From Pachypanchax playfairii (Eukaryota > Chordata > Actinopteri > Cyprinodontiformes > Aplocheilidae): a stretch of 64,000 nt of DNA. Location of the stretch: contig SSNP01000035.1 of assembly GCA_006937955.1 (NCBI GenBank), positions 806,001 through 870,000 of the forward strand, read 5' to 3'. Positions 34,501 to 47,089 of this stretch are shown here, in pieces. Within the stretch, counting starts at the first letter, position 1, and every line of letters begins with the position of its first letter. The notes under the pieces are model-generated. The model made no database searches and had not been told where the DNA came from. It saw nothing but the letters and a program-made list of their open reading frames with translations. The translations under genes were made by a program, and so were the position numbers.

Positions 34501-37500
34501 TTCAAGCGAGGCAGAAGTACACCGTTTAACCTGAGTGTCCTGGATCTTTGTCAACTGAGCCATTACATAGTGATGAAAGTGGTGAGGATACGTCAACTTC
34601 TTCACCCTGTTTTTAAACTTGCTATGATCTTCTATGTCAGTGTTGGTTATCATGGTTTATATTTATTGCCTTTGTCTTCAGCTGAACACAAGGTCTAAAT
34701 TTAGCCAGAATATTGTGCAACACATGAAGTGTCCCAAGTACCAAATCAGAGAGATCTGAATGTAGTTTTAGTGCCTAATCAGTAAGACTGCTCCCCACCC
34801 CAAAACAAACAAACAAACAAACAAACAAAAAAATCAAATCTGCATATAGATGTGGTATTTTAAAGTTAAGCTTTTCTCATAAAAAAAGGATTTGATTAAT
34901 GTGAAAATAATAAAAAAAAGAATGAATATGTAATTTAGAACACTTGACCTGGAACATAAGATGAGGGTTGAATTTTATGGCTTCAAATAAAAGTAGTTAT
35001 TATGATTAGTGAATCATCAACAAGTGCAATAAAACATATTTTTTTCAGTCCCTGAACATGTAAGTTTAAAACAATCAGGATGGTGAAATAGGAAAAGAGG
35101 ATGAGGAAAAGAAGGATACAGCAAGAGATGAAAGGAGAGTTCAGTTTGCTTTTAAAATTGTTGTTTGAGCTTCATTTAAGCTGGGAACCAGCAGCATGCA
35201 ATCAACACTCAGTAAATATTTAAAATCTGAATTTTTATGGTTTGAGATTACAGGTATTACTTTAATTTATTTTGAAATATGTACACAGACAAGATTGTGG
35301 AACAAGAAAGGAGGGAGGATGAAAGACGTGGGCAGACAAAAGGTAAGAGTGAGAACAGAGACCTTGAGATAGTGTCACCTCTGATCAACATGACAAGTAA
35401 GATATACTGATGCACGCTGATGTCACTTTGTTATGAGCATTAAAAGGCAGAATAAGTTATTCTAAATCTAATTGTTATTCATGGCCACAAACACTGAAGT
35501 GTAGCTTAATTGTTGTGAGCATAAATTACATTTTGTGATAATTGCAAAATGCAAACAAACAAAATAGTTGTGTATGTCTTAAGATTTTAGGTTCTATCAC
35601 TTTTTAAAAAGAGTGGGCCTTATTCAGTTTATATGCCTTTATTCTGTTAAATGTCTTACATGCAGCATTTTAAAATATTCTGTTAAATGTCTTACATGCA
35701 GCATCTTAAAATATATGAAAATGCAAATTAGCCCCACCTCTTTCTCTGCACCTGTTGCTCCTACAGCCCGACACTTGTTTCCTTCTGCATTTGCAAAGAA
35801 GCTCAGCTGCAGCTATTATTCACTCTCTAACATGTTTGAGGACATAAAACCAATCACCACTACAGAAATTAGATTTTTTTAAAACATATAATAGAAATGC
35901 AGCACTAAATGTATGAAGAAAGTGCACATTGCAAATCTAAGGTTTTAAACTGTTATTTTTTAGGAGATGTGCAACATAAGATATCAGATTAGACCTGGAC
36001 CTAATTAGCTTGACTTCCATGTTGGTTTCATTTTGGTGTTGCGGGGTATTTGGATTCCTAATATTTTGTTTTGAGTTTGCGGTTACGGTGTGAAAATCCA
36101 AAGTCCTTGTGTTTAATATTTTTTTCATATATTTTTTATAAAGACAACATAAATATATAAGGTGAATGTGGCTCTAAGTTCAGGAAAACGTCTCTGTATC
36201 TAAAAAAATCATCACAAAAATAACAGATAGAAATAATGGTGTTACACTGAATACCTTTTGGGTGAAAACTTGATTGTTTTCCAGAGGTTTACTGCATCAA
36301 CTTACTTTCACCTGTGGAACCTATTTCAATTTTTATCTACTCACAACACATGAGTCTGAGTCATAGAATCAAAGATCTTTTATATAACTTTTACTTGACC
36401 ATGGAAACGCCATACGATATCAGTTGATCTCACATTACAGACATGTGATGACTTGTGATGACATGCGACATATCAAATCAATTGGTTTGACCACTATAAG
36501 TGTTCTATTATATGCACATGAAATTTTGGGTTACCATGGCAACACAGCTAATCAAAAACAGAGATGCCCCACAGTAAAACGTGTCAAGCTCAGCAGCTTA
36601 GTTTGGACCAGACAGGAAATCAGGTGTTCATGAAATGTAAAATACATGGAAGTTTCAAAACAAAAGGACACGTGCAGATTTCCATTCGCAAGACTACGAG
36701 AAAATACAGTATGTGAGGGGTTTGAAGCCTGTAGGTGGTGTGAAAATAAGCCACATACCTTCTGGATACATGTTGTTGTCTTCCTCCCTGATTTTTGTTG
36801 CGTGTACTGATGAAACCACATCTCCTGGGGCCAGCTGGATTTATGCGAGTGATACGTGTGCGCGTCGCTACGTGCGTCGCTACGTGCGCTGATGCGTTTA
36901 GTAGAAAGGAGGGGTCAGCCCCTCTGAAGTGGCTCTTTGTAACTTTGACCAAAATCAACTTGTACCTGCTTACTTAATCCACCACAAATTGTCCAACAAA
37001 CTTCTCTAACATTTAAACTAGATATGCATCATTTTGTGCAGATAGTGATGTAATGCAATGCAGAAAATTAATGTGGTAAATCTTACTAATATAGCAAAGT
37101 GTTAATGTTTACTAATTATTCTGCTAATGTTGTTTTTAATGGTCTTTTAAGCACAGCAACCATAAAGCTTTTAAAAGTATCACACATCAGTCATTTTTTT
37201 TAGCACACACCTCTGAGTCTAACCTGCTGTGATGGAAAGGTTTAATAAAAGAAAATTAAAAGCTGTCAATTTTAAGGCACATGGCCATTAAATTCACAGA
37301 GACTCATAAATTCATGTTAAGAGCTTAGTATAATTATTAATAAAAGGATTTATGACAGACATTCACACATAATTATTTCAGAAGGATTTTGAGAAAAGTC
37401 AGGATTGTTACGAAAACGTAATTCTGAGAATTTGAGTAAGATTTTACTTTTTGGTTTTACGGGTTTTGTTGCCTCTGGACATCACAGTGTGTCTTCTGGT

Positions 37501-38284
37501 GAATGTCTCATGTCAGTCTTGCTTTATAGCTTTGTACACTCCATGTTAGAGATTAATTAACTTACCATTACAACCCTAATCTCAGATGGTTTGTGGAGCC
37601 GCTCTTTCCCTTATCATGAAAACATGGACCTCTTATCTTCCCACTGAAACCTACTTTGCTGCATCACTGACTATCCATCTCTGGTAAAAGTGTAATTTGC
37701 CTTGTAAAAAAACAAATACATGATGAAGAACAGGACTGCCCTTGGCTTTGAATAAGGTTAAGAGGGTTAGTTATCTGGGTCTAATTGTTATCATGATAGT
37801 GAATTGATCTATGTTAGTTTTTATTTTTTAATTTATAATATTCTTTTTATTTAGCTGCTGGGAAATTTTAAGATAATCATCCCTGTAAAACAATTAAGCT
37901 TAATGTTTTGTGTTGAAGTGTCTACATCAGATAAGTTCAACAGTGACAATCTCCCAGCATGAATATGTATTCGTGAATATTTATTACTGATATATTAGTA
38001 TTTTATTATCAGAACTGCAGAGATATAGACACAATGACCTGGCCTTGTAATAAAAGTATCTTTGAAAGTATTTCTTTCAGAGGATAACATATATTTAAAA
38101 ACAAGGTTTACAGCCAGTTGCACCATAATCACTGAAAAAGTTCATGTCAGCATGGCTTTATGGGAACGACAGACATGGTTTTGAGATGCTGCAATGACGT
38201 ACAATTCTGGCAACATCAGCAGGAGGAGAGAAAATAAATAGGAAGATATTTGTAAGAGTGTGTTCACAATGTCATAAGAAGACA
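31551..38284. other. Gene-poor stretch, 6.7 kb
   Basis: Only chance reading frames and simple sequence: a CAAA-type run at 34806-34828, a 36-bp tandem duplication near 35640-35710 and a short GT/CG-rich repeat near 36848-36892 (GTGCGTCGCTAC twice). No exon with splice support on either strand. A CCCTAACCCT-like word occurs at 34056-34067. Confidence 0.4.
35638..35711. repeat. Two tandem 36-bp units
   Basis: ATTCTGTTAAATGTCTTACA followed by TGCAGCATTTTAAAAT occurs twice in direct succession with a single difference (CATTTTAAAA versus CATCTTAAAA). A local duplication with no coding meaning. Confidence 0.85.
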
Positions 38285-38372
38285 CACCAACCCATGTCAC
38301 CCAATGACAGCTGGAGATAGTCACCAACTCCCCAGAGACTTTGAACAGGAACAAGTTAGTATAGAAAACGGA
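38285..38372 (+). repeat. Fragment of the same CAGCTGGAGA repeat family
   Basis: Matches the central and 3' words of the repeat at 14840-14975 (ACCCAATGACAGCTGGAGATAG, then a GAACAGGA stretch, then GAAAACGGATGAATAAA). Shortened and diverged; no coding content. Confidence 0.5.
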
Positions 38373-38834
38373 TGAATAAATACAGAACCACATGTCAACC
38401 AATAAACTGTTCAGGCATGTTTGATCAGATAAACAGATTCACCTCAAAGTCAGACATTTGTAACTCACAACTTTTTTGAATCCATCGAGCGATTTTCTAG
38501 ATCTACATGGTCAGACTCTCATATTTTCCTAAACTCTGTTGTCCTATAAATACTCAGTTCACACTTTATTTTCAAGAAACTTTTTTTTTTAATACAACAA
38601 AACATGTACACATCTGACATAAAGGCATTGAGAAACGATCCTGTCACACTCTGAGTATGTGTGCTCTGAGGTGCCCATGAACGCACCGCCTCCAGGAGCC
38701 CTGATTACTGTAATTGCTTTCACCTGTCATGTCATGTTTAAATACTTCACACATTGTCATAGTGATCCACCAGATTGGCTGCAGTCACTTGTGGTCTCTG
38801 CAATTCAGTGTCTTTGTTTCAGGTTTCAGGTGTC

Positions 38835-38995
38835 AAGTTAATGACTAGTCTCTGCCCTCTGCAACACAGACACTACAGGAGATCCTTCCTGCCTACAGCT
38901 AGAGCCCTCTACAATGGCTCCCTGAAAAGAACCAAGTTATTACAACACCTAATTTCCCTTTGGGCTTTAATAGAGTGTGTTTGAATTGAATTGAC
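38835..38995 (+). mobile_element. 3' end of an L2-like LINE, truncated
   Basis: In one frame the sequence reads HRHYRRSFLPTARALYN, the conserved ending of the reverse-transcriptase ORF in fish L2/Maui and Rex1-type LINEs, followed by a stop and a TTGAATTGAATTG tail typical of L2-type elements. Everything upstream is missing, as expected from 5' truncation during insertion. A fragment of a related ORF lies at 61640-62035 on the other strand. Confidence 0.7.
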
Positions 38996-41640
38996 ACAGA
39001 ATCGAAACACATTTTGTTTTAATTAGCAAATCATTCACGAACAGAAACTTAAAATATGTCAACTCTTAATTTGTATATATTTATCTACTTACTGTAGTCA
39101 GAACGCAGCTTTAGTTAACATATTTCAAGTTTTTCTGGTTGCTGTAATTAAATCTTTACTTAAATATTAAAAGTTTTAAGCCTAGTCTACAAAAGTAATC
39201 AGAGTTTTGGTTCCACAGATGAAAACTGGCAGCTGGTTCCTGCAGAGGAAATTTTTCCACAACATTCCATAAGACAGCAACCTGAATTCAAAACGTTCTG
39301 CCTCATGTTCTGTTTGCAAAATATGGAACAGTAATAATCCTTGATCAAGTTCAGTGTTGGTCTTAAAGTTAGTGTTAGCTTACGTTATTCCAAGCAAAGC
39401 AAAACAAATATGGCCACAATGATGGACGTACACGTAGAAGCAGCTAATGAATCAATTTTAGGAGAAATAGAAATAATTTCTTTGTTGAAAAAAATGAGCA
39501 AAGTTAAAAAATGTGTGCATTTCTCCCTACTGGATTTGCAGTCACTTAATTCACTGTGATTGGCTAAAGACAAATTATGGTATGCAGGCACTTACTGGCA
39601 CGTCCTCCAAGCAGCTCTAAATATTATACCAGATGTCTCTCCCTTTTCAGATGCTTTCAGATGGAGCAATCTCAGATCTATGCGTAGCACTGGCTGCACA
39701 TGGGGGGGGGGGGGGGGGGGGGGGTACACATAGATCTGGAAGTGCCAGGTTAGTTGTTACTCTCCATGTTTGTTTTTATTGTTACTGCTGCCATTAAGTT
39801 TAACTCTGTTTCTCTTTCAATAGAAATGATAGTGGCCCAACCCTTCTGTGTTAGTCTGTGTCTCTGTTCTGTCCACTCAGACCTCAGTGGGTTGAGGCAG
39901 AAGGCTGCTCAGGATGAGCAGCAAGTTTGTCCTTGCTCAGGATGATGTTTTATGTGAAATTGAAATTTAGTGCAATCATTTGGTTTCCTTTGTTATAGTA
40001 TGATAAATAGTCTGGTAACTTATTTGAATTTAATGAAACTCAATTATATAACAATTAGCTTTGAATCCTGAGATGCCGATGTGAAACTTTTTAAATAATG
40101 CTTTTACATGACTTTTGCTGTGAATTAGTTCTACATAAATAAATAACTAAATAAATAAATAACTAAATTGAACTGGCATTGAGGTTACTATTTTGTCTTA
40201 ACCTTGGGTGAGGGGGGAAATAGAGGGGGAAACAGAAGACCTGTCAATACTAATACAAAAACTGCATGATGTGAATAGTATTGATTTAAATCCTGCCAGA
40301 AGAACATTTGAAGGGAGTCATGATTTCAGTTCAGCAAGACAAAGCGAGGGTGGTGGAGGAATGTAATCAGGTTTAGTGAATAGATGAAGCTTGATACAAT
40401 CTACATAGCGGTAAAAATAACATATTAATCATAGATATTACTTAAGGAAAGGAAGTAAATGATAAAAAGAAGTGGCCCCAAGAAGATCCGTGGGTCACAC
40501 TAGTGGTGACAGGGAAGGACTGAAAAGAGGCAGAAGCTGGTCTGAAAGTTACATTGTTCCAAATTAAATCATTACTGCCACTCAGACTTTAACATTCTGG
40601 TGTCTCATGTAAAACTGACTTTTGAGCGCCACAACAGCGGGAATCCATCTTCGTCCCCTTAATGTTCATTTTCTATAATGTAATTCTTTAAAATATTTCT
40701 GCATCAGTTCAAGATCCAGCAAGGTTCATGTACGAACATCTCTGATTCTATGTGTACCTTTCTTCCTGCTCTGTTTCTAAAGTAGAAATTGGGTATTTCA
40801 TCTTAAGATGATCAGCTAAAGTGTTGTGTCAACATCTCGAAATAAGCCTCAAACCTCAGTGTGTATCTGAGAATGACTGTCTGATTTCTGCAGTGCCCTG
40901 ATTTCACGTTCTCTTCTGAAGATATAGTTTATGAAATCCTTAAAGTTGACTCACTGTTGGTAAGCAAAAAGTAAAACAACAATAAAAACACTAAGGGATT
41001 CTTATTTATAGTTAAATAAATCCCACTTCTATTGCGTTTTTATGCTCCTTATTATGGCAGTATAAACCTCCTCACACCCTGCAGGCCTTGTAGACAGATC
41101 AAAACACAACCCTGTTCAATACAAACTGATATGGGCAGTCTCTCTAGAGGGTCAGTAACTTTTCACAGATTGGAAATTAACTTTATTTAATGAGATATGT
41201 GGCTGCATGTGATTATATTCGTAGTGTACAGGTGTTAGTCAGAGGAAATGGAGTCAGAAACAAAGGAGCGACAAAAGAGGATGGAACATGGAACTACATG
41301 GTGCAGGTGATGAAGAGCATTGGCAAAAAGAGGAACACTGAAAGACGGTGAAACTGGACCAGACAGAGAGATGGAAACCAAGACAAGAAGGGAGTGACAT
41401 AGATCAATAGAGAGAAGAGCACAGAGTAGAAAGAGAGTGAGAGGGGCTGAAAAGATGAAAAAGTCTCTGTTGATTTATTCGTTAACTAGGGAATTGGAAT
41501 TGATCTCAGAGAAAGTGTGTGGTTGTCATGTGATGATGTGTGTAGACGAGCATAAAGGGCAGGAGCATGGATGTGTATACCTGTTAAAACCTATGTGCTA
41601 TGAGTCTGTGGTCATGCTGCAGGCATATTAGAGAAGTTGT
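38996..41640. other. No gene seen, 2.6 kb
   Basis: Apart from the G-run hairpin, this stretch contains AAAT-type simple sequence at about 40135-40167 and a purine-rich patch at 41225-41460. The reading frames at 39341-39559 and 39754-39945 have no recognisable similarity, start context or splice support. Confidence 0.4.
39673..39738. repeat. G-run of 23 bases held between inverted repeats
   Basis: CAGATCTATGCGTA (39673-39686) and TACACATAGATCTG (39725-39738) are complementary at 13 of 14 positions. The loop contains 23 consecutive G (39702-39724). Such a tract could form a quadruplex, and its length is likely unstable or mis-sequenced. Confidence 0.85.
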
Positions 41641-42504
41641 TGGGGGGGGGGCTCGGGAAAGATAGGGGCAATATAGACCATCAGGCTGATCGACTCAAAC
41701 AGGCAGACGAAGCAACACGCTCAGATAAGCTTTGCTCAGATACAATTTAATAAGGGTCAAATATTTTCAATTGGCTGTTACTGCTGGGTCACATACTGTT
41801 TGATTGTGTTTCATATACTTAAACTCCAAGGTCAAACATTTTTAACTCTGACTGAACTTAATTTCCAGCTTTCAAAGGGAAGAGAAAGTGCTTGCCATTT
41901 ATCAAAATCCAACCTTTTTTTGTGCATTAACGACACAGATTTGTTAAAGCTGTGTGTGCATGTCTACACATCACAGTCAGATCACAATCACAATAAATTC
42001 ATTCAGAATCCCTGTGCAGGCATGAAGGTGTTCAAACTCAATTGTGCAACAGATATTTAAGTATAAAAGTTCTTGGGGGGGGGGCTCGGGAAAGATAGGG
42101 GCAATATAGACCATCAGGCTGATCTACTCAAACAGGCAGACGAAGCAACACGCTCAGATAAGCTTTGCTCAGATACAATTTAATAAGGGTCAAATATTTT
42201 CAATTGGCTGTTACTGCTGGGTCACATACTGTTTGATTGTGTTTCATATACTTAAACTCCAAGGTCAAACATTTTTAACTCTGACTGAACTTAATTTCCA
42301 GCTTTCAAAGGGAAGAGAAAGTGCTTGCCATTTATCAAAATCAAACCTTTTTTTGTGCATTTAACACAGATTTGTTAAAGCTGTGTGTGCATGTCTACAC
42401 ATCACAGTCAGATCACAATCACAATAAATTCATTCAGAATCCCTGTGCAGGCATGAAGGTGTTCAAACTCAATTGTGCAACAGATATTTAAGTATAAAAG
42501 TTCT
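41640..42504 (+). repeat. Tandem duplication of a unit of about 431 bp
   Basis: Two head-to-tail copies, about 41640-42073 and 42074-42504. Each begins TTGGGGGGGGGCTCGGGAAA-like text and ends AAGTATAAAAGTTCT. I see only a handful of differences: GATCGACTC versus GATCTACTC, AATCCAACC versus AATCAAACC, and a small change near GTGCATTAACGACACAG versus GTGCATTTAACACAG. Neither copy resembles a known transposon or holds a long ORF. High similarity implies a recent duplication or an assembly artefact. Confidence 0.92.
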
Positions 42505-44465
42505 GAGGCGTTGAAACGTACCGGTATTCATAACCGAATGCCGCCAGTGAAAAATGAAGTTCCCCCTATTTTAGTTCTAGGGTTTCAAGTATCAAGATAA
42601 AAACGATAAAGCTGAGAGACGTATAGTTTTGCTGATTTCATAGAATTTAGGGTTTTGGCAGTTTGCTGATTTGGAGCATACAAATGTGTGCTGACACAAT
42701 GCCAAAGCACATCAGTAATGACCAATGACTGTTAGATGTACCTCAACTTTTCCTCCAGGTGTGTGACAGACCAGACGAGCGCAGGTGTGTTCCATCAGCC
42801 ATTACCTGGTTCAGGATAAAAGTTCCACTCTCTTGTGTGATATACAGCCATAGATTACTCAGAGTATTCATATTCTTGAATCTCTGGAGGGGCTTTGAGG
42901 TGAAAAAGCATATGATGTTTTTCCTACATTTTATTACAGAACTGGGTCAGACTGTCACTTATATGGCATTTCAAAAAAATCATACATAACTCCTGTAAAG
43001 GGGAAAACTCCAGATTGCAGCTTTAAGGTTAAAATTTAATAATATAATATTGTTATTATTATTTTGGTAATAATATAATACTAAACCCTAGAACCGAAAG
43101 AAACTTTCTTTTTCCCATAAATATAAACTGCAATTCACAATAGGCATGATGTAATGCTTGTAAAAATGAATACTTTATGAAGACAGATGGGCTTTTCACA
43201 AAGAAGATGATTGTTTTGGTAATTATATTACCAAAACAATCATCTGAATTCAGTCTCAAACACCTGTGTCTGCTTCTATTTTTATAAAACACACAGTAAA
43301 ACACATTCTCTGTCATCTGTCAGTAACTTGTGATCCAGGTGCAAAGATTGTTTCTGTGCTGCAATACAGGAAAACAATATTATGTTGATATTGCAAGATT
43401 TGTTTTCTGTCATGTCTCACTCAACATGTCCTTGTCCATGTTACCAGTGATATCTTTTTATTTTGGCTCATATTTTCCAGATGTTTCCTAATGAAATTTC
43501 AAACTTTTTTACTTGGTTTGGATTTATGCTTTGGAGTGTCAGACCCCAGAATCTTTCTGTAAAAGCAGAACCCTGTGCAATATTTTTTGTTTTGTTTATA
43601 CAAGTTACTAGGTTTGACACTTACTATGCAGGAAATAGCTCAGAATATATGAATACAGAAAGACCCTTCTTCCTCTGTTAACCCGATATTTCTCCCAATT
43701 AAAATATCTTAATATGCAATTTTACTGAGGTATTCTCTGTAGAACCATCCACTGCTACCTACTCTTCATTCCCCCAGCTTTAACCTTATACCTGTGGCTT
43801 GTTAGTTTGCTTGACACACATGAAAAGCTGAATGTTTATCTCCACTCCTGGTGTGTTAGCGCTGATGACTTTTGCGATTTCTTCTGTTCCAGTATCCTCT
43901 CTGACCCGAACAAAGGAGACAGTAATCATGTGGTATCACCTGGGTTCTCCGCTTATTAGTTTATTTTTGCGCTCACAGCATGATTTATTTCCTGTATTTC
44001 AAATACTGTATGAATCTTGCAGCTTCTTCCCGTTTACTTTTTGTTGTTAGACACTAGAACTCAGAACAATCAACACTGTTGGACCTATTTGAACTTGGAT
44101 AAGAATTTGCATTCCACGCAAAGATAAAGCATTTTTCTCATATTACCTGCTGTTAAACAATGCAGCACAATTTAGACCATAAAACTTCCCTCATTAAAGA
44201 AAACACATTGCCCTCCATTTTTTCCTGAATATTATAGTGTCTGCTTTTACATATTCTGGAAAATTCTTGTTTAAGATTTACTGTAACCTGGAGAGGATAC
44301 TGTTCAGATAATTCTCACATAGATTCTGCAAGTTGATCACAGTTCCTTTTTTTACAATCTAAAATGCTCATATCAGAGTTAATACATTTACTCCTTCTAT
44401 GCACTATTGCACATAAAAGTCCTGAATCCTTATGATCAATTTAGCCATATTTAATCTCTTTCAGA
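42505..44465. other. No gene seen, 2 kb, with one perfect palindrome
   Basis: AT-rich sequence with chance reading frames only. The palindrome at 43205-43245 is listed separately. An ATT/AAT-rich patch lies at 43035-43085. Confidence 0.4.
43205..43245. repeat. Perfect 19-bp palindrome with 3-bp spacer
   Basis: AGATGATTGTTTTGGTAAT is followed by TAT and then ATTACCAAAACAATCATCT, an exact inverted copy. Pairing stops at the next base on each side. The tiny loop argues against a microRNA precursor and favours a recombination or replication-generated palindrome, or a footprint of a small inverted element. Confidence 0.95.
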
Positions 44466-44469
44466 TTGC

Positions 44470-44760
44470 AGGTTAAGTTGTGGTTCTTGGAATTTAAAAA
44501 GCAGAATGGGAGACAGAGTATTCGCCCATCAGGCTGCACGTTCTAGAACCAGCTGCCAGTTTGACTTTGGGAGGCAGACATCCTCTCTACTTAAAACTGT
44601 CCTTTTTAATAAAGCTTATAGTTAGTGCTAGATTGAGTGATTGGTCCTGAACCATCTCTTTAGTTTTACTGTGATAAGCTCAGGCTGCCAGGGAACATCC
44701 CATGATGTACCAATTACCTTTTCTCGCTCTCTGATCTTTACTCTCTTTTACTTTCTATTT
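44470..44760 (+). repeat. Teleost interspersed repeat (TAAAGCTTATAGTTAG type)
   Basis: The words CTTAAAACTGTCCTTTTTAA, TAAAGCTTATAGTTAGTGCT, GGTCCTGAACCATCTCTTTA and CCCATGATG appear in an order that I recognise from a highly repeated fish sequence. It is diverged and lacks an ORF. The family name is not certain. Confidence 0.6.
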
Positions 44761-46036
44761 ATCTTATCATTGCCATCCTTAATGTTGTGCTTTTCTTTTT
44801 TTTTTTCTTTCGTACAACAGATTCAGTACCTGACCTGGTGGTTTCTAATTCTAATTTTTGTCTTTTTTTTTTTTTGTTTGTGTCAGTTTTCTGTCTGCTG
44901 ATATACTGTAGATGGCTGCCTTCCCTGATAGAAGTTCTGCGGAAGGTCTTATGATTAAGGATTAAAAGGAATGAATCATATTATATAAATCATACAGTAT
45001 AAAAATTATGTGCAGTCTATTGGCTTCAATGTCATAACTACCAGTGAAGTGAATCTCATAACACTTGGTTGAATTTTTTACTTCATTGAATCAAATTGCA
45101 TTTAAATTGAACCTGTTTTTTTTACAGAGCCTTTAAATGTATTTTATTTTAAATTATAACACTATAAATAAACTGAATATATTAGGGAGGCAGTTCAGTG
45201 CTTTGATCAATCATCATAAACTATATCTTGACTGAACTATGAGGGAGTAATTCCGTTATACTTTGTTCTAGTTAAAATTAAAAAGAGTTGATGAATAAAT
45301 AATTTGGGGAAGTCCAGTGAAAAGTGGGAATAATTAGAGGACAGAGTTTCAGGCTCAGCTTTCATTGATCAAGGATTCCCATGACATTTTGCTCAGACAG
45401 TCACGATGGGCACTTAAGCGTCTTAATGATCTTTAAATGATTACTTTTAAAGTAAGACGATTAAAGTAATTAATTATTGATTATTGCATTTAGAAGAGGA
45501 TTGACAAGAAATACCCCAGTCATTTTAAATACATATGTAGTTTTCTCTTATGCACAACCTCCTTTTTGTCTTTTGTAAAATGTTTTAACATTCACTGATC
45601 AAATTTTCTTTCAAAAAAGGCACAAAGATTTATGTTTCCATATACTTCAATCAGTTTTGGGATGCAACAGTTAACTGATTTACTGTATAACAATTAACTT
45701 ACAAACATACATGTCGATGATACGATTGGATTAGTAAATCTGTTTTGTTCCATTGAATCGGTTTATTGTCTTTGTACAATTAAGGTGGATCCATTTTAAG
45801 TATTTCATGAAAAGTCTGCAAGCAGGTTTATTTCTTTAGGCCTATAAAAATGAAGAAAAGCTGAAAAAGTGTGGTTTATGTACCTTGATCTCATGTAGAC
45901 TCTTGTTTTAGTGTCCATCTTCTTCTGATGCAACTCCTGGTATTTCGTGGCACCGTTCACTCATTAGTGACACCTACTGTTTAGGTAAAAAGGTGCAGCA
46001 GAGTCAGCACATTGTTCCAGGAAAAAACAAAGAGGG
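44761..46036. other. No gene seen, 1.3 kb
   Basis: AT-rich, with T-runs at 44790-44810 and 44865-44880. Reading frames in 44641-44901 are hydrophobic only because of T-rich codons. Confidence 0.4.
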
Positions 46037-46551
46037 TTAAAGGTGCAATATGGAAAATTTTCATAAAAAGCTATATTGTTAAAAACATAATACCTCTTTG
46101 GGACATTTAGAGGGGTGCAGAATGAAAGTACAGTGTTTCCTTTCAAATTATATTTGAATTAAATATAGTAAAACATTTATTCTGATGGGAACAACGTTGA
46201 TATTTTGTTTACATCTGCCAGCCAATGGCAAACAGAGTAGCGAGCACCATTGCAGGTTGCCTAATACAATGAATAAACTGTAGTAGTGAGGCTAATAGTG
46301 GAGGGTAGCGGAGTGGGCGGGTGAGCAGCTTCTTCGGAGCGCCGGGGATTTTGTTGTTCTTCTCCGAGCACCAGCGACTGGAGTGGGTCGGGGGCCAGAG
46401 TGGGTTTGGGTGAGGAATTTTCGTGGCATTGAAATGCAGGCGGCAGTCGCGAGCCTAGCACCCTAACAGCTGAACACCTTGTTCTGTTGCGGCTGCAGCA
46501 TCCATGCACTGGATGTTGTTGTGGTGACTGTGTGCCATATTCCACCTTTAA
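46037..46551. mobile_element. 507-bp MITE flanked by TTAA
   Basis: Element 46041-46547, with TTAA at 46037-46040 and 46548-46551. Inverted ends match at 12 of 13 positions: AGGTGCAATATGG on the left, and CCATATTCCACCT on the right. The right half is GC-rich (GGTAGCGGAGTGGGCGGGTG, TCGGAGCGCCGGGG), in contrast to its AT-rich surroundings, which produces a 94-codon minus-strand frame at 46261-46545 that I do not believe is a gene. Confidence 0.75.
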
Positions 46552-47089
46552 CTTGTGTTTTAGTGTTGATAATACAGATAATGTGTTGTACTGCTGACTA
46601 CTGAATTACTGAAAGATTGTTAAGCATGGCAGCTTTATTTTTGAAAATGTTCACTCTGTATAATATTTATATAATATTTATTATACATGAGTCATGCTTC
46701 ATAAAAGTCTATCATACTTTTTAAACAAGATGTTTGTCATTAAATGGTAAAAAACCCATCTAACTGATAGAAAATCATTTCTTTTGTACTGGGTCTCAGT
46801 GTGTTGAATTAAACTCATGTTGAATTGCACTGTATTGTGAAGAGTTGAATATTATAATATCATATTACTCATGTATCTTTAATGAAGTGGATTGTTAGAA
46901 GTACATCCAGATACATATCGCATTGGCCATAGAACAGAGATGCACAACCCTAATGCAGATTCTCTTTTTTTCATGCATACCAAATCCCAGTGCTCAGTTT
47001 CCATGTATCTGAGAGGAAAAAAAAACTTGGAGGTTATTCTCATTCAGCACAACATTTCACTGTGCAATCACAGGGAATATGCAATTAAT

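Noticed and set aside
36620..36958. 112-codon minus-strand frame across a CG-containing stretch
   Set aside because: THVATHVATRTRITRI-type text is translation of a small GTGCGTCGCTAC repeat; no other gene evidence.
46261..46545. 94-codon minus-strand frame in GC-rich DNA
   Set aside because: Lies entirely within a TTAA-flanked MITE; the GC-rich interior explains the open frame.
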